64,000 bases of DNA from Scilla litardierei (GCA_030789695.1 CM061141.1:276031871-276095870); one strand, 5' to 3'. Positions 12,096-24,546 are shown, counted from the first letter of the stretch. The notes: generated by a model not told the origin, from the sequence alone. Numbers and translations are program-made.

Positions 12096-12193
12096 GTAAG
12101 AAATCGATCTCTCGATGTTTTCATAACCTATTTGTATTTTTATGAAACCCTAATGAAATTTCATGTTGTTTGATGATTGTTTCCACATAACAG
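12096..12193 (+). other. Candidate leader intron in the C/D-type LTR
   Basis: Donor CACG|GTAAGAAATC and acceptor CATAACAG|CG, 98 nt. The same borders occur in the truncated LTR (25294-25389) and in D (31386-31498, donor gtaata, acceptor ggcag), with a diverged middle. All lie downstream of the TATA box in the transcribed leader. Inferred from conserved borders only. Confidence 0.5.
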
Positions 12194-13499
12194 CGATTTC
12201 CCCGTAGATTAGCATCCGCGAGACGAACCTTCGTGATCGTCATCCCCGGTGCTAGGCAAGTGAAACTTGCCACTTAGGGTTTAGGCCATGTTTTAGGCCA
12301 TTTGCTTGTTGTAGGCGTAAAAGAGACTAGGCGACGAAATGATACTCTCCTAGGCGCAAATTGGGGAATTAGCTTGACAACGAAGCTAGTTCCGACATAT
12401 ATCATGTTGCACAATTACCATATCATGTTTACTTTCCATTACCGGTACGCAAATTAATTTTCATGTCATTGCATTCTTTAAGTGTTTCTGTGATTGCGTA
12501 GCTTCGCTACAATGCTTGTGTTCCTGGCTCGTGTTCCAGAAGCGGGCCATGTGTTGGTTGATAGCCAATGCCCGAATTGCTTGTTTCCGGCTAGGTGCAC
12601 CCCTACGCCAAATGTTTAGAATGCGAGCTCCTGTGCGGGGCAACCCCGGCTCACTTGCTGAGCTCATGTGCGTGGACCCTGGCTCGATTACGTGTGGGTA
12701 TTGGGGGTAAGAGTTAAGCGGCCAATCAACTGGGAGTCTGCCCAATCAGCAACTACAGTGGTAAGGCGTAAACTCTGGGTTTTGGGGTAGTTGTTAAGCG
12801 GCCAATCAGCGAATATGAAACCATTCAGCTGTAAGGCGTAAACATCTACAAACAACGTGAATAGTGAATTGATTGAGATTGATAGTAGCTTGGCTACTCT
12901 TGTCTTGTCCCGATGATTGTTCTCTTGTACAAATTGTCTTGCCATGTCTTGATTGTGTACTCATGTTATAACTGCCATGTCATGCATACTATAACTGCTA
13001 GGTTGCTAGTTTACCTTCCTTTCAGTTTCCTTGCTCAAGTCTTTTCAGACTTGCTGACATGTGCCCCTTTCTCTTTGGGTGTCGCATGTTAGTTGCCGAG
13101 CCAGAGCTTGTTGCAGAGGACGTTGTGTTTGCTGAGGAGGAGTCTTGTGGACACCGGTGACTTGTTGAGTTTCCCTTTATGTTCTAGGATTCCTGTTAGT
13201 TTTCGGTGCGTGGCACCCTTGTATGTATGTTATTCCTTGTTGGCCATGTTTAGGCCTTAGACTCTTTTTCCTTTAGCCTGGTGGCTTTTCTGCGATATTG
13301 TAATTTGTTTATGGACATTTGGAGATTCAATAAAATGACGTCTCATTTCCTTATTATCATTGTTGTTTCGTTTCGCTTTGCAAGGACTTGTCATAATAAG
13401 TGTTTTTTTACGCTTATCAGACTTGGAGCTTCACGGCTTCAAGTTTGTGCGGACCTTCTCACGTCTCGCCTCCACATTTTTGGGAAGCGGGGCGTGACA

Positions 13500-16400
13500 G
13501 GTTTTAGTGGTGGCCCATGCAGGTCCATTTGCAAATGCGAACTATCGGACAACAATAATAATTATAGAATGTCCATTAAATAAATTAGAACAACCAAGTT
13601 ATAAGCCCGGAGTCTAGGATTTTAGCGTTCCTATGCCTTAGGTGGATAGTGGGCGTGTTAGAGCACATGTCCCAGCTTGATAGGAAATCCATTAGGTCAG
13701 GACTATAGTGAGACTTAGTTAGAAGTTTGTGCTTGCTAGTTATGGATCTTTGATTGTTAGTTAGACTCCATGCTAGTGATCTCTTTGATAGTCTTAAGAG
13801 TTACCTTAGTGGTTCCTGTCTAGCCCTGACCATGATAGATTCCTAGGATTTATTTAGCCGTTCGCTTGGGTTCATCGATTTCGGACCCAGCTGAACTCAT
13901 TTCATCACTGTCTAGCCCTAGAGAGTCTTAGCGCTTAGTTCCAAAATCTTTGGTTGACCGTAGGAGTTTCCGTAGATTTTCCTGAGTTATAACCTAGGCG
14001 TATTTATGTTTCGATCATCCGACCAAATCCCTTGGCCTTTAGTTAACCCGATGATTAGAACCCCCCTATTCAATCTTTCCTGGTCACTACACTTTGGTGT
14101 TACTGACCGTAGATCTTCATCATGGTTTTCTTGCATTGTGATTTAGGTGCATGCCTCACACAACCACATTCATTGCCCTCGATTCACATGATCCCCTCCT
14201 TACTATTATCGTTGACCTTTCAAATCTTTCCCGTTGCAAATCTTGATTCTTCCAAGGTCGTTTCCAAATTTTCCTTATTAAAAGTTTCCACTTGATTTGA
14301 ATTTTGTTTTAAACCTTCTTTCAATATATTACCATTACTTCCATTTGAGCTAAAAGTCATTCTTAGATTTGAAGACTTTTTGGTCGTAATTTTAAATTAC
14401 TATATGGTAACTATCTTTCTAACATCTATCGTCCGCACTTGATTTTAAACTTTAGTACTATTTCGATTATTCGATATACCACCTTTTCTACTATTGCAAA
14501 ATTCATTTTAGCTATTTACCGTACGTACTTTAAAATACTTCTTTCAAGATAAATAGAACTCTAATTAATTTATATATATATACTAATTACAAGTTTGTCG
14601 TACCCGTACTTCAAGTCTTTTACCAACCTATTCTTGCGGCAAATCCTTGTTTCCCCTAAAAGTATTTTCGATGTTCCTCTTTCGCTAAGTTTGAATTTGC
14701 TCGCGAACTTTTAATGCATATAGTAGGTTTCGTACTCTTTCGCGACTTAAATTTATTTGTTCTTTTAAACATCGAAACTTTTGTCGAGATTTTTGATTAT
14801 TAGTTTATAATATTCTTCAGCCTATATTTTCATATCGATATAAATGACTTGCCTCTTTTCATATACCAATTTTCTTCTGAACCGTACTTTTGTTTTTTTC
14901 CTAACCTGAATAATAAATTTCTTTTCTTACTTATGCCATTAAAACTTATTCGAATACCGCATCATGTTTACTTCTTATATGCCTTTCAAGTCACATGGGA
15001 CTTCAGCTTTCAGCGAGTCGATTTTATGCTCAACTTTTTCCATAGTTCAGATTTTTGTAAAATTACTTTTCGAAACCCTTTCCTGATTTAGACCTCCAAA
15101 ATTCGGTTTCAAAGTTTATTACCAATGTAATAATCATATATATGTATATATTTCCCCCACTTACTTCCATACCACTAAGATGTTATTATCTTTCCATTCG
15201 TCATACATATTTCTAAAAATGATTTCTAAAGTAGAACTTCAATTAAATTTTTATATATCAGTACTATGACCGTTATGCTCCTCGTTTCCCTTATTTCAGA
15301 TTTTTGTAAAAATCATTATTTCATAACCTTTTTTGATCTAGACCCTCCATAAATTTGATTTTTAAAGTTTCACTACAAATTTTGATAATACTACTAATAG
15401 CTAGTGTTATCTTTCCGTTCACCATACATGCCTTTAGAATAATTTCTAACCTAAATGGAATTTCAGTTATTTTTATATCAGCACCAGGCTCGTGGTGCTC
15501 GTATGTTAAGAGCTTTGTGTAAAACTGTCTCTTTTTGGCAAATCCTGATTCCTCTAAAAAGTAGTTTCAATATTGATTACTTTAAATTTTCCCTGGCTTA
15601 AGGATTTTGAAAGCATTCAATCTGAGTTTAAACTTTTTTTCAATTAATTTCATTTCCAACTTTGCGAACGTTATTAAGTTACTACCGTGTGATATTTTCT
15701 AAACTACGACCTCAAATTTCGTGTGAATGATTCACTTTCTTTTAATGACCTTACGTGAGCCAATGAACCGTTTTCTCCTATTATGTATATTCGACTCAAA
15801 CTTATTTCAAACAATTTGTTTGTCGACCTCTAAATATTTTTATACGGAAAAGGACTCCAACTTTGAAGTGTGACAGTTTTCAAACTTTTCGTATTTTAGA
15901 ATATGTTATTTACACTATTTTCCATGTGTCCTAATGGAGCATCATTACATCATTACACAACCGTTTTCATGCTTTTCGATCCTTCTATTCGATACGCTCT
16001 TGATTTCAATTCGTTCCTTTTGTCTATCCAATAGAGCTTGTTGTCGCCGTGTCGACCTTAATATAGTTTGGTGGGCCCCATTGGTGTAATTTGATGTGTC
16101 GTCATAGTGTATTTAATTTCATGGTGCATATGAAGTTGTATGTGTGTTGGTATTGGTATATTGTGTGAAGGTAGTTATGTACTAGCTGCATGAGTGTAAG
16201 TGTGATAAACATATGATAGTAGGATTATAATTGTTTGATTGGTGTTACTTGTTTTTATGAGATGTCGTATGCGTGTATACCATGAGGTATGCCCGACTAC
16301 TGCATATCTTAACTAATGTATGAAGTAAATGTATTGATGTACCAATTATAGGTGGATGGATATGGTATGAATATGTACGATGCTTGGGTGTGACTATAGG

Positions 16401-17594
16401 TAAATACTTTTACTAGGGAGAGTATTGTAATTATAGGTGTGCTGATGTTTGTAATAATATCATGATATATGAAGTGATTGAAATATGTGATATTACCTGG
16501 TTAGATATTAAGGGTGTTTGACATTTAGATATGTATGTGGTTATGTTGGTAGACGTGTATGCATTAGCTAGTTTTGGCATACGTATGGATGCTATGTTAT
16601 GTATATGGAATTGTTCCGCTATGATTTTGAGTCTCACTCAAGCTTGAGTGGGTACACTCTATGTACATAGGTGTATTGTATGTGATTGGTGTATAGTGAT
16701 GGATGATGTATGTATAATGTTTGGATTGTTTGTGCCTGGTTGTGTTACGCACACGACTGTGGGTGGCTATACCAATATATAGTTATGTGAGTTGGTCTTG
16801 TGGTGTAGTTATTCACTAAGGATTTGATTGCGTGAATATGTGTGCGCTAGCTAAACTAGGTGCGTAGATGTGCTAAGCATATAGTGGTGTGATTGGTATA
16901 TATATGAATGAAATATTAGCGTGTGTGGGTGTGCACCATGCACGGGTAAGTATGTGATAGTTATAGGAATTGGTTACTATGGTATGTGTGGTGTGACGTG
17001 ATTATAGCTATAGGACTATATATGGAGTGATAATATGGTGAAATGTGTGCATGCATTTGAATGACTATAAATTGTGAAATTATAATGATTGTGAATGTAT
17101 ATTAGATATAGTGAACTTGTTTTAAAAATCGTATGGTGTGAGTTCGCATGTTGATTGTTTGGCGCATACTAGGAGATATATGGACTAGTGTACTCTTATT
17201 GTCTTGTCCATAGGTAGTTACTTATACGTGTAGATTCCGATGGTATTTTCTAGTGTGAACTTATTTTCAAATAAGTAAAAGACTTGGTTATTTTCATATA
17301 GTGTGTAATAAGTGTTTTATAGTTATATGGAATATACTTGCCTATATGAATGATTTGAATACGTGAATGGAGTTGTTTGATTATAATAAGTATAAGGGTA
17401 CTATGTGCGTGAATATATATTTACTTCCGTGGTGTTAATAATTGACTACCTAGAGTATATATATATAAGCACTTGAAATGAATGTACTTGGTTGAAATTG
17501 TGATGTGATACTGATTGAGGGTAGTTACTAGGGTGACTAGATATAGCTATAGTTAGAAAGTCCGAGGACGGACTTTATTCTAAGGTGAGTAGGA
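13500..17594 (+). other. Element C interior, non-coding
   Basis: Begins with the primer-zone 20-mer variant at 13506-13525. The first half (to about 16080) is AT-rich with pyrimidine-rich plus strand. The second half (16090-17540) is T/G-rich, with words shared with F's interior such as 'catactaggaga' and 'tcactcaagcttgagtggg'. It ends with 'gtccgaggacggacttta' and a weak purine tract before the 3' LTR, the same relic pol end as F. No ORF shows a retroviral domain. Confidence 0.75.
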
Positions 17595-20004
17595 TGTAAC
17601 GACTGGTTTTCATGTAATTGGATTATCTATATTAAAATATATGCTTGGTGGATTTTCTCCTTGGATGGTGGTTTTCGTCGCCATAGCTTTCACTTTCGAT
17701 CGTTTCATTGTGATTTTCTAGCTTCTTCCTTCGATCGTCGATTTCAGATAAGTCATTTGTGACGAGCTCCAAATCGCTCATATCTTAGAGTATAAATCGA
17801 TCCTAGAAGCCATAGAAATCTTCCCGAAGCTTCGCGCTTCGAATCGACACTTTTCGTGCACGTTAGTTGGTTCAAGAAGGAGAACCAACCGACTAGATTT
17901 CAATCTAGTCAGTCGGCAATCCTTAATGGACCGACTAGTGGGCTTTGATTATAATTCAGGAGTTACTGTATCTGTTTAGTCGGTCTAAGTTCATCTTTTG
18001 ACCGACTAGTTGTCAAACTAGTCGGTTAAGTTTTGTACTCAGACCGACTAATTCCTAGTTCTTCTGTACAGCCGAGTTACTGTTCATTCTTAGTCGGTCT
18101 AAGAACGTTCATCGACCGACTAGATGCCAAACTAGTCGGTCAGCTATTGTTCATTGACCGACTAAATCCAAATCCTATTTTCGTTCAAAAGTTACTGTTT
18201 ACACTTAGTCGGTCTGCGTTGGTCGACCGACCGACTAGTTGTCAAACTAGTCGGTCAGTGGTTGCTCTTTGACCGACTAGTCTGTGTTAAAACCCTAATT
18301 TTTGGGCAGCCGCCAGCCCATCCTATTTATACCCCTCCCAAACATTTTCTTCTTCCTCCACTCGACCCAAAACCCTAGTTTCTCCCCCATTGAGCCCCCA
18401 TCTTTCTCCAAGCCTTATTCCTTCATTCCAAGCCCAAGATCCATCATCTAAACCCTCCATCAACTCATTCTACCTCTCATCTTCCCCAAATCTCCATCAA
18501 ATCCCCAAAAACCCCCAAAAACCCTAGTTCTCCAAACTTCTCCATCCTTTCCAGATCTGATCCATAGGTTCTCCGGAGTGTTTCTTCCGCCTCCTCACGG
18601 TAAGAAATCGATCTCTCGATGTTTTCATAACCTATTTGTATTTTTATGAAACCCTAATGAAATTTCATGTTGTTTGATGATTGTTTCCACATAACAGCGA
18701 TTTCCCCCGTAGATTAGCATCCGCGAGACGAACCTTCGTGATCGTCATCCCCGGTGCTAGGCAAGTGAAACTTGCCACTTAGGGTTTAGGCCATGTTTTA
18801 GGCCATTTGCTTGTTGTAGGCGTAAAAGAGACTAGGCGACGAAATGATACTCGCCTAGGCGCAAATTGGGGAATTAGCTTGACAACGAAGCTAGTTCCGA
18901 CATATATCATGTTGCACAATTACCATATCATGTTTACTTTCCATTACCGGTACGCAAATTAATTTTCATGTCATTGCATTCTTTAAGTGTTTCTGTGATT
19001 GCGTAGCTTCGCTACAATGCTTGTGTTCCTGGCTCGTGTTCCAGAAGCGGGCCATGTGTTGGTTGATAGCCAATGCCCGAATTGCTTGTTTCCGGCTAGG
19101 TGCACCCCTACGCCAAATGTTTAGAATGCGAGCTCCTGTGCGGGGCAACCCCGGCTCACTTGCTGAGCTCATGTGCGGGGACCCTGGCTCGATTACATGT
19201 GGGTATTGGGGGTAAGAGTTAAGCGGCCAATCAACTGGGAGTCTGCCCGATCAGCAACTGCAGTGGTAAGGCGTAAACTCTGGGTTTTGGGGTAGTTGTT
19301 AAGCGGCCAATCAGCGAATGTGAAACCATTCAGCTGTAAGGCGTAAACATCTACAAACAACGTGAATAGTGAATTGATTGAGATTGATAGTAGCTTGGCT
19401 ACTCTTGTCTTGTCCCGATGATTGTTCTCTTGTACAAATTGTATTGCCATGTCTCAATTGTGTACTCATGTTATAACTGCCATGTCATGCATACTATAAC
19501 TGCTAGGTTGCTAGTTTACCTTCCTTTCAGTTTCCTTGCTCAAGTCTTTTCAGACTTGCTGACATGTGCCCCTTTCTCTTTGGGTGTCGCATGTTAGTTA
19601 CCGAGCCAGAGCTTGTTGCAGAGGACGTTGTGTTTGCTGAGGAGGAGTCTTGTGGACACCGTTGACTTGTTGAGTTTCCCTTTATGTTCTAGGATTCCTG
19701 TTAGTTGTCGGTGCGTGGCACCCTTGTATGTATGTTATTTTTTGTTGGCCATGTTTAGGCCTTAGACTCTTTTTCCTTTAGCCTGGTGGCTTTTCTGCGA
19801 TATTGTAATTTGTTTATGGACATTTGGAGATTCAATAAAATGTCGTCTCATTTCCTTATTATCATTGTTGTTTCGTTTCGCTTTGCAAGGACTTGTCATA
19901 ATAAGTGTTTTTTTACGCTTATCAGACTTGGAGCTTCACGGCTTCAAGTTTGTGCGGACCTTCTCACGTCTCGCCTCCACATTTTTGGGAAGCGGGGAGT
20001 GATA
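17595..20004 (+). repeat. Element C 3' LTR with palindromic array
   Basis: Same length as the 5' LTR, with only scattered substitutions. Array at 17863-18280 (4 cassettes), TATA-like box at 18324-18332, leader intron borders conserved. Ends GTGATA instead of the usual GTGACA, followed by the TSD tagaa. Confidence 0.92.
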
Positions 20005-20009
20005 TAGAA

Positions 20010-21342
20010 GAACCAACCGACTAGATGACGATCTAGTCGGTCGGCAATTCCTCTTGAACCGACTAGATGTCCTTGCTCAATTCAGCCTAACTCTGTTGAT
20101 CAATTAGTCGGTCAACGAAGGTTCATCGACCGACTAGATGATGATCTAGTCGGTTAGGAATCCTTCTCAGACCGACTAGTTATCATTGCCTCATTTCAGC
20201 CTGAGCTAATGTTTACAGTTAGTCGGTCAAAGCACAACGACCGACCGACTAGTTGAGAAACTAGTCGGTTGGAAGTTGTTCTTAAACCGACTAGCTGTCT
20301 TTGAATCCAGCCTTACTATTTCAACTCTTAGTCAGTCAAAGAACATTCACCGACCGACTAGTTGGCAAACTAGTCGGTTGGCAAGTCTTCTTAGACCGAC
20401 TAGTTCATATCGCCTGGAATTCTCTTTATTGGCTGTCAACCTCTTAGTCGGTCCAAGAAGAATCACCGACCGACTAGTTGAGAAACTAATCGGTCAGCGA
20501 TCCTTCTTTGACCGACTAGTCTGCTTCAGAATAGAGCCGTTAGAGCATTTATTGCACGAATTTCTATCCTCTCTCCTCTCTATCTTATATATACTTGAAG
20601 GGCTTCTTCAAGGCTATCAAGGCTGATTATATTGAGACTTAGAGAAATCAAAGAGGAGTCATTCAACTCTATTTCAAATCTCTCTCTTCTCACAAGAATC
20701 TCTCCCTTCTCACAAGAATCTCTCCCTCAACTTCTTGAGCCCTAATTCCTCAAGAGAGATTCTCTCCATTGTGAGCCTCTCAAGCTAAGAGCTTGATTCT
20801 AGTCACCATCCTCCATCCTAGCCTTCGATCGCTGATCACATTGGTGGAGCTTCGGTTTGGTGACTTCTTCTTCATCAAAATCCATCCTTGCCCTAAATTG
20901 GTAAGTATACTCAAGGCATAGGATTTTGTGGTAAGTGTTTCATTATTTCATCTCATTCGTTATTTGAGTTTGTCTCTCGATTGTGAGAGAGTTTGTGATC
21001 CCGGGTTGTGGGAGTCACAATTTCCATTGTGTATGATTTGGTCTTGTAGAGGTTTTTCTACAAGAATTTCATAGTGCAAAATCTTGGGTTAGTGGTTTCT
21101 AACTCAAGTATCCGGAGGGGATCCGGGTGGTTGGGACGTAGGATCACCGGGAACAAGTCGGGGAGACTTGGGTGGATCCGAACCCGTTACATGCTTTGTT
21201 TGCGTTGTCTATTCTTGTTGCTTGTAGTCTATTCCGATTGTTGTTTGTATGTTTGCACAATAATTAGGAATAACACTCTTGATTATTTTAAAGTACTATT
21301 CACCCCCTTAGTACGTGTGCAGTAGCTACGTAGGGCATTACA
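20010..21342 (+). repeat. Element B 5' LTR, second part
   Basis: Continues the LTR after element C. The rest of the palindromic array spans 20010-20519, then a TATA box (tatatatac, 20586-20594) and a leader with a strong splice donor (gtaagtatac, about 20902). Ends GGGCATTACA at 21342. Apart from the insertion it matches 27399-28715 closely. Confidence 0.92.
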
Positions 21343-21344
21343 TT

Positions 21345-21357
21345 TGGTATCAAAGCC
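21345..21357 (+). promoter_or_regulatory. Element B primer binding site (iMet-type)
   Basis: TGGTATCAAAGCC begins two bases after the 5' LTR. It matches the usual plant initiator-methionine tRNA site with one change (tggtatcagagcc in E). Confidence 0.85.
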
Positions 21358-21370
21358 AAGGTTCATAGTT

Positions 21371-23571
21371 ATGACAAACAACGACTACAACGTATTCAAG
21401 AATCGTGAAGGAGCTTCTTCAGTTATGGAAGGACAATCCTCAGTTAGGCCTCCTCACTTCAATGGTACCAACTATGGGTACTGGAAATACCGGATGGAAA
21501 CCTTCCTCCGGAGCGCTTCACTTTGGAGAGCCACATTGACGGAGTATGTCGAGCCCGAAGAAGATTTCACGAAGTGGACTACCGCGGAGGTTACCGCGGA
21601 GGTAAACAATGCCATGGCAATGAAAGCTTTGCAATGTGCGTTGGAGCCTGAAGACTTCAACAAGATATGCACATGTAAGAGTGTATATCAAATTTGGAAC
21701 CAACTCCTCATCTTGCACGAAGGGACGAGTACGGTAAAAGACTCTAAACTCGTTGTTGCTAACAAAGAATTCGAGTTGTTTCACATGGAACAGGGTGAAA
21801 CTATAAAGGAGTACTATGCTCGCTTCGTGGACATATCCAACGAATTGGAAGCTCTTGGGAAGATCTACACCCAAAAGGAGAAAGTCACAAAGATTATTGA
21901 CAGACTTCCTTCTTGTTGGGAAAAGCGTACCTTCACCATCGAGGAAGGTAACGATATGAATAAGTATATTGTCGTACAACTAATGGGTACCTTGATGTCT
22001 TATGAGGTACGCAAGGACAGTACGATAAAGATGAAGGAAAAGATGAAGGCGTACTTGAAGCAAGACGAGCCAAAGAATAAGGCGATTGCATACAAAGCCG
22101 CTTCATCCAAATCTACCGATGAAAAAGAATCAGAAGACGAGTTGGATATTGAATCTTTGGCCGAGATGGCAAAGAAGTTCGACCGATTCTTTCGAAAAGG
22201 TAAGTTTAAGAATTTATCAAAGTTTAGTTCTACTAATGCCTCCGCTCCTGTGTGTTATAAATGCAACAAGCCATGTCACATCAAGCCGGATTGTCCTCTA
22301 AACAAACACAAGGAGAATGGGAAGGCATCCAAGTACGACAAGTCGAGAAAGTACAAGAAAGGTACAAGAAAGGGCTTGTCGGCTCATTCACCGACTCCGA
22401 AGAGGACTCCTCAAGTGGAGAGTCGGATGATGGACTAGTGGAGAAAGCACACATGTGATTCATAGGAAAAGAGGAACGTGATCAAGAGACCTCCTCCGAT
22501 GAAAGCGAGGATGAAGGCGAAGAGTTAACTATGGATGAACTTAGATTAGCCAACGAACAACTTTGGTATAAGTGTTCTAAATTGGCTAATAGATTTATTA
22601 AGACTAAAAATGAGCTAACTAGTCTTCAAACCTCGCCTAAGCCTTTCATCGTCAACAACGACACCATTGTTGAAGGTTTGAGAAATGAGATTGTAAATCT
22701 CAAATCTCAACTTGAGCATGTTCATGTTGAGGATTCGAATGAACATGTGATAGCGGATTTGACGTCTCAAAACTCAACTTTGAGTATTGAGAATAAGAAT
22801 CTCAAGTCACGTGTTTGTGCACTTACATCGCAAGTGTCCACCTTGGATGCTTCTATGCATTCTCTCACCGAGAAGTATGAGTGCACATTAGGCCGAATTC
22901 GTGAATTCAATAAAGGTAAGGGCCATTTGGATAATATCCTAAATGACTTACTTCCAGCCAATCATCACATTGGCTTGGGGTGTAAGATGGGAAACTCATC
23001 CAAATCGGCCACGACCTTTGTTAGGCCATCTTCCGAAGCCTCAACTAGTGGGAGTAAACACTTCATGGGTAGTTCTTCTACCAATGGTGCTTCCGCTAGG
23101 TACACACCCCCATTTGGAAAGAAACCCACTTTGGGTGGACCTCCAAAGAAGGGTCATTCTTTCATGTATACTATGCCACGTAGGAACACACATCATACCC
23201 CACATGTTCGCACGTATGAAGATTTTTATGCTCCACATCCACGAGCACGTGCACACCATGTGAGACACACTCATGCACGTGTTCCTCCACATGCACATGT
23301 TCATCCACATTATCATATGAACAATTATCATCATACAACATTTCATCATATGTCACATGCTTATCCACGACATGCATCACGTAGACATCAACAATGTATG
23401 CATGCTCCCAATAGGAATAGGGCTCCCAAAATCTTCACTATTTGGAGTCCGAAGGACACAAGCATGCATGAAAAACAAGCTTACATGAATTCATATTTTA
23501 CGAATGTCGTGCATAATGATGATTTCGTTGGGAAGTCTAAGTCCAATTGGGCTTGGCTTCCAAAGGTCTAA
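21371..23571 (+). pseudogene. gag: Element B gag (Sirevirus type), broken by a frameshift and a stop
   Basis: Start ATG at 21371 (MTNNDY). The N-terminal part is a UBN2/DUF4219-like copia gag core ('NGTNYGYWKYRMETF', 'CKSVYQIWNQL'), followed by a CCHC zinc knuckle (CYKCNKPCHIKPDC) in which the usual glycine is cysteine. Compared with E there is a 1-nt loss near 22358 and a TGA at 22456-22458. The frame reopens at 22531-23571 with a coiled-coil-prone segment (N-rich, repeated 'LKSQ', 'SIENKNLKS') and then a histidine-rich stretch (about 23190-23400). In Sireviruses the long gag forms the particle; the tail is a known family feature, while the His-rich part has no known role that I can name. 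Confidence 0.85.
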
Positions 23572-24276
23572 TCTCTTAGGACCCAATGACCTTGGGTACC
23601 ATGGAATGATATGTTTGTCTTCCGGTACTCAAGAAATAGAGAAGGAGCAACAAATCTAAATTTAGCTCCAAGAATTGTGTTTTCTAGGTTCAATCCACCA
23701 TGGGATACCAACCCTACCAGCTCTTCAACCCTACCAGCTCTTTGATTTGCAAAGGATTTTCATTCAAATGGAGTTATTGGTGATTAAGTGATGCACCAAA
23801 GTAGGGAGAGCTTAATGTTGTAAGTATATTCTTACATTTGATATACATTTGGTATCCATGTGTGTTGAATACATACATTGGTAGAATATGTATATTGGTA
23901 TTATTTTGTTTCTTTTAGTATCCTAGTATGCTAGATATGTGTATGCCATATGTTTTATGATGTTCTATCTATTTTCTTCGGTATAACACTTTTTGCATGC
24001 TACTTTTGGTCTTCACATTGGATTTATGTCTCTGATATTGACTTCGTCGCTCGACGATTACATTTGATTTAATAGAAATTATTTCTATAGAAACATAGAA
24101 TTGTTTTCCATGCACTAATTTCTTCAAGAATGTTGATATTGGAGAGTATGTTCCATAACTCAATAAGTGAAATTGATTTGAGTTTTGGTGATTTTGTTTT
24201 TCGATTTTTGACTATGGTCTCATTGGCATGCTTTGATTTTATTCGGTTTATTACATTTGATATTTTACATAGGTGT
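23572..24276 (+). other. Element B spacer replacing pol
   Basis: Similarity to E continues past the gag stop to about 23680 ('aaatttagctcca', just before the protease in E) and then ends. What follows ('gatgcaccaaagtaggga...gcttaatgttgtaagtatattcttaca', 23790-23840) is shared with element A at about 54465-54515 in reverse, not with E's pol. A motif CGTCGCTCGACGAT (24045-24058) and 'agaattgttttccatgcac' (24097-24115) are conserved in A and E. Confidence 0.75.
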
Positions 24277-24546
24277 TGTAACGACTGCTTTTCATGTATC
24301 AGAATTTATTATAATATAATATATGTTTTGGTGGATTTTCTCCTCTTGTGTGGTTTTCGTCTCCGTAACTTTCATTTTCGATCGATTCGTCGTATTTTCT
24401 CGATTCTTCCTTAGGATCGTCGATTTCGAAGTACGTCGTTTGTGACGGGCTTCGCAACGGTCATATCTAACTGTTAGATCAAGCCTAGGAGTCTTAGGAA
24501 TCGATCCCGGGGCCTCGCGCTCCGTATCGGTACTTTTCTGTGCTCA

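Larger units (their letters stand above)
11090..13499 (+). repeat. Element C 5' LTR
   Basis: U3 with four palindromic cassettes (11359-11776), a telo-box (aaccctaa) at about 11787, TATA-like tatttatac at 11820-11828, then a C-rich leader. A candidate leader intron lies at 12096-12193. Further along are two diverged copies of a 'gttaagcggccaatca...ggcgtaaac' block (about 12712-12845). Ends GGGCGTGACA. Confidence 0.9.
11090..20004 (+). mobile_element. Element C: non-coding Ty3-gypsy chromovirus derivative
   Basis: Two nearly identical 2,410-bp LTRs (11090-13499, 17595-20004) flank 4.1 kb without coding domains. The TSD is tagaa on both sides. LTRs start TGTAACGACTGG as in D and end GCGTGACA on the left; the right copy ends GTGATA, a terminal C-to-T change. 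LTR layout is similar to D's, so C is probably mobilised by D-type enzymes. High LTR identity suggests a recent insertion. Confidence 0.92.

Noticed and set aside
12461..12945. ORFs repeated in both C LTRs (12461-12945, 18966-19450)
   Set aside because: Duplicated because the LTR is duplicated; not conserved as ORFs in D or the truncated LTR.
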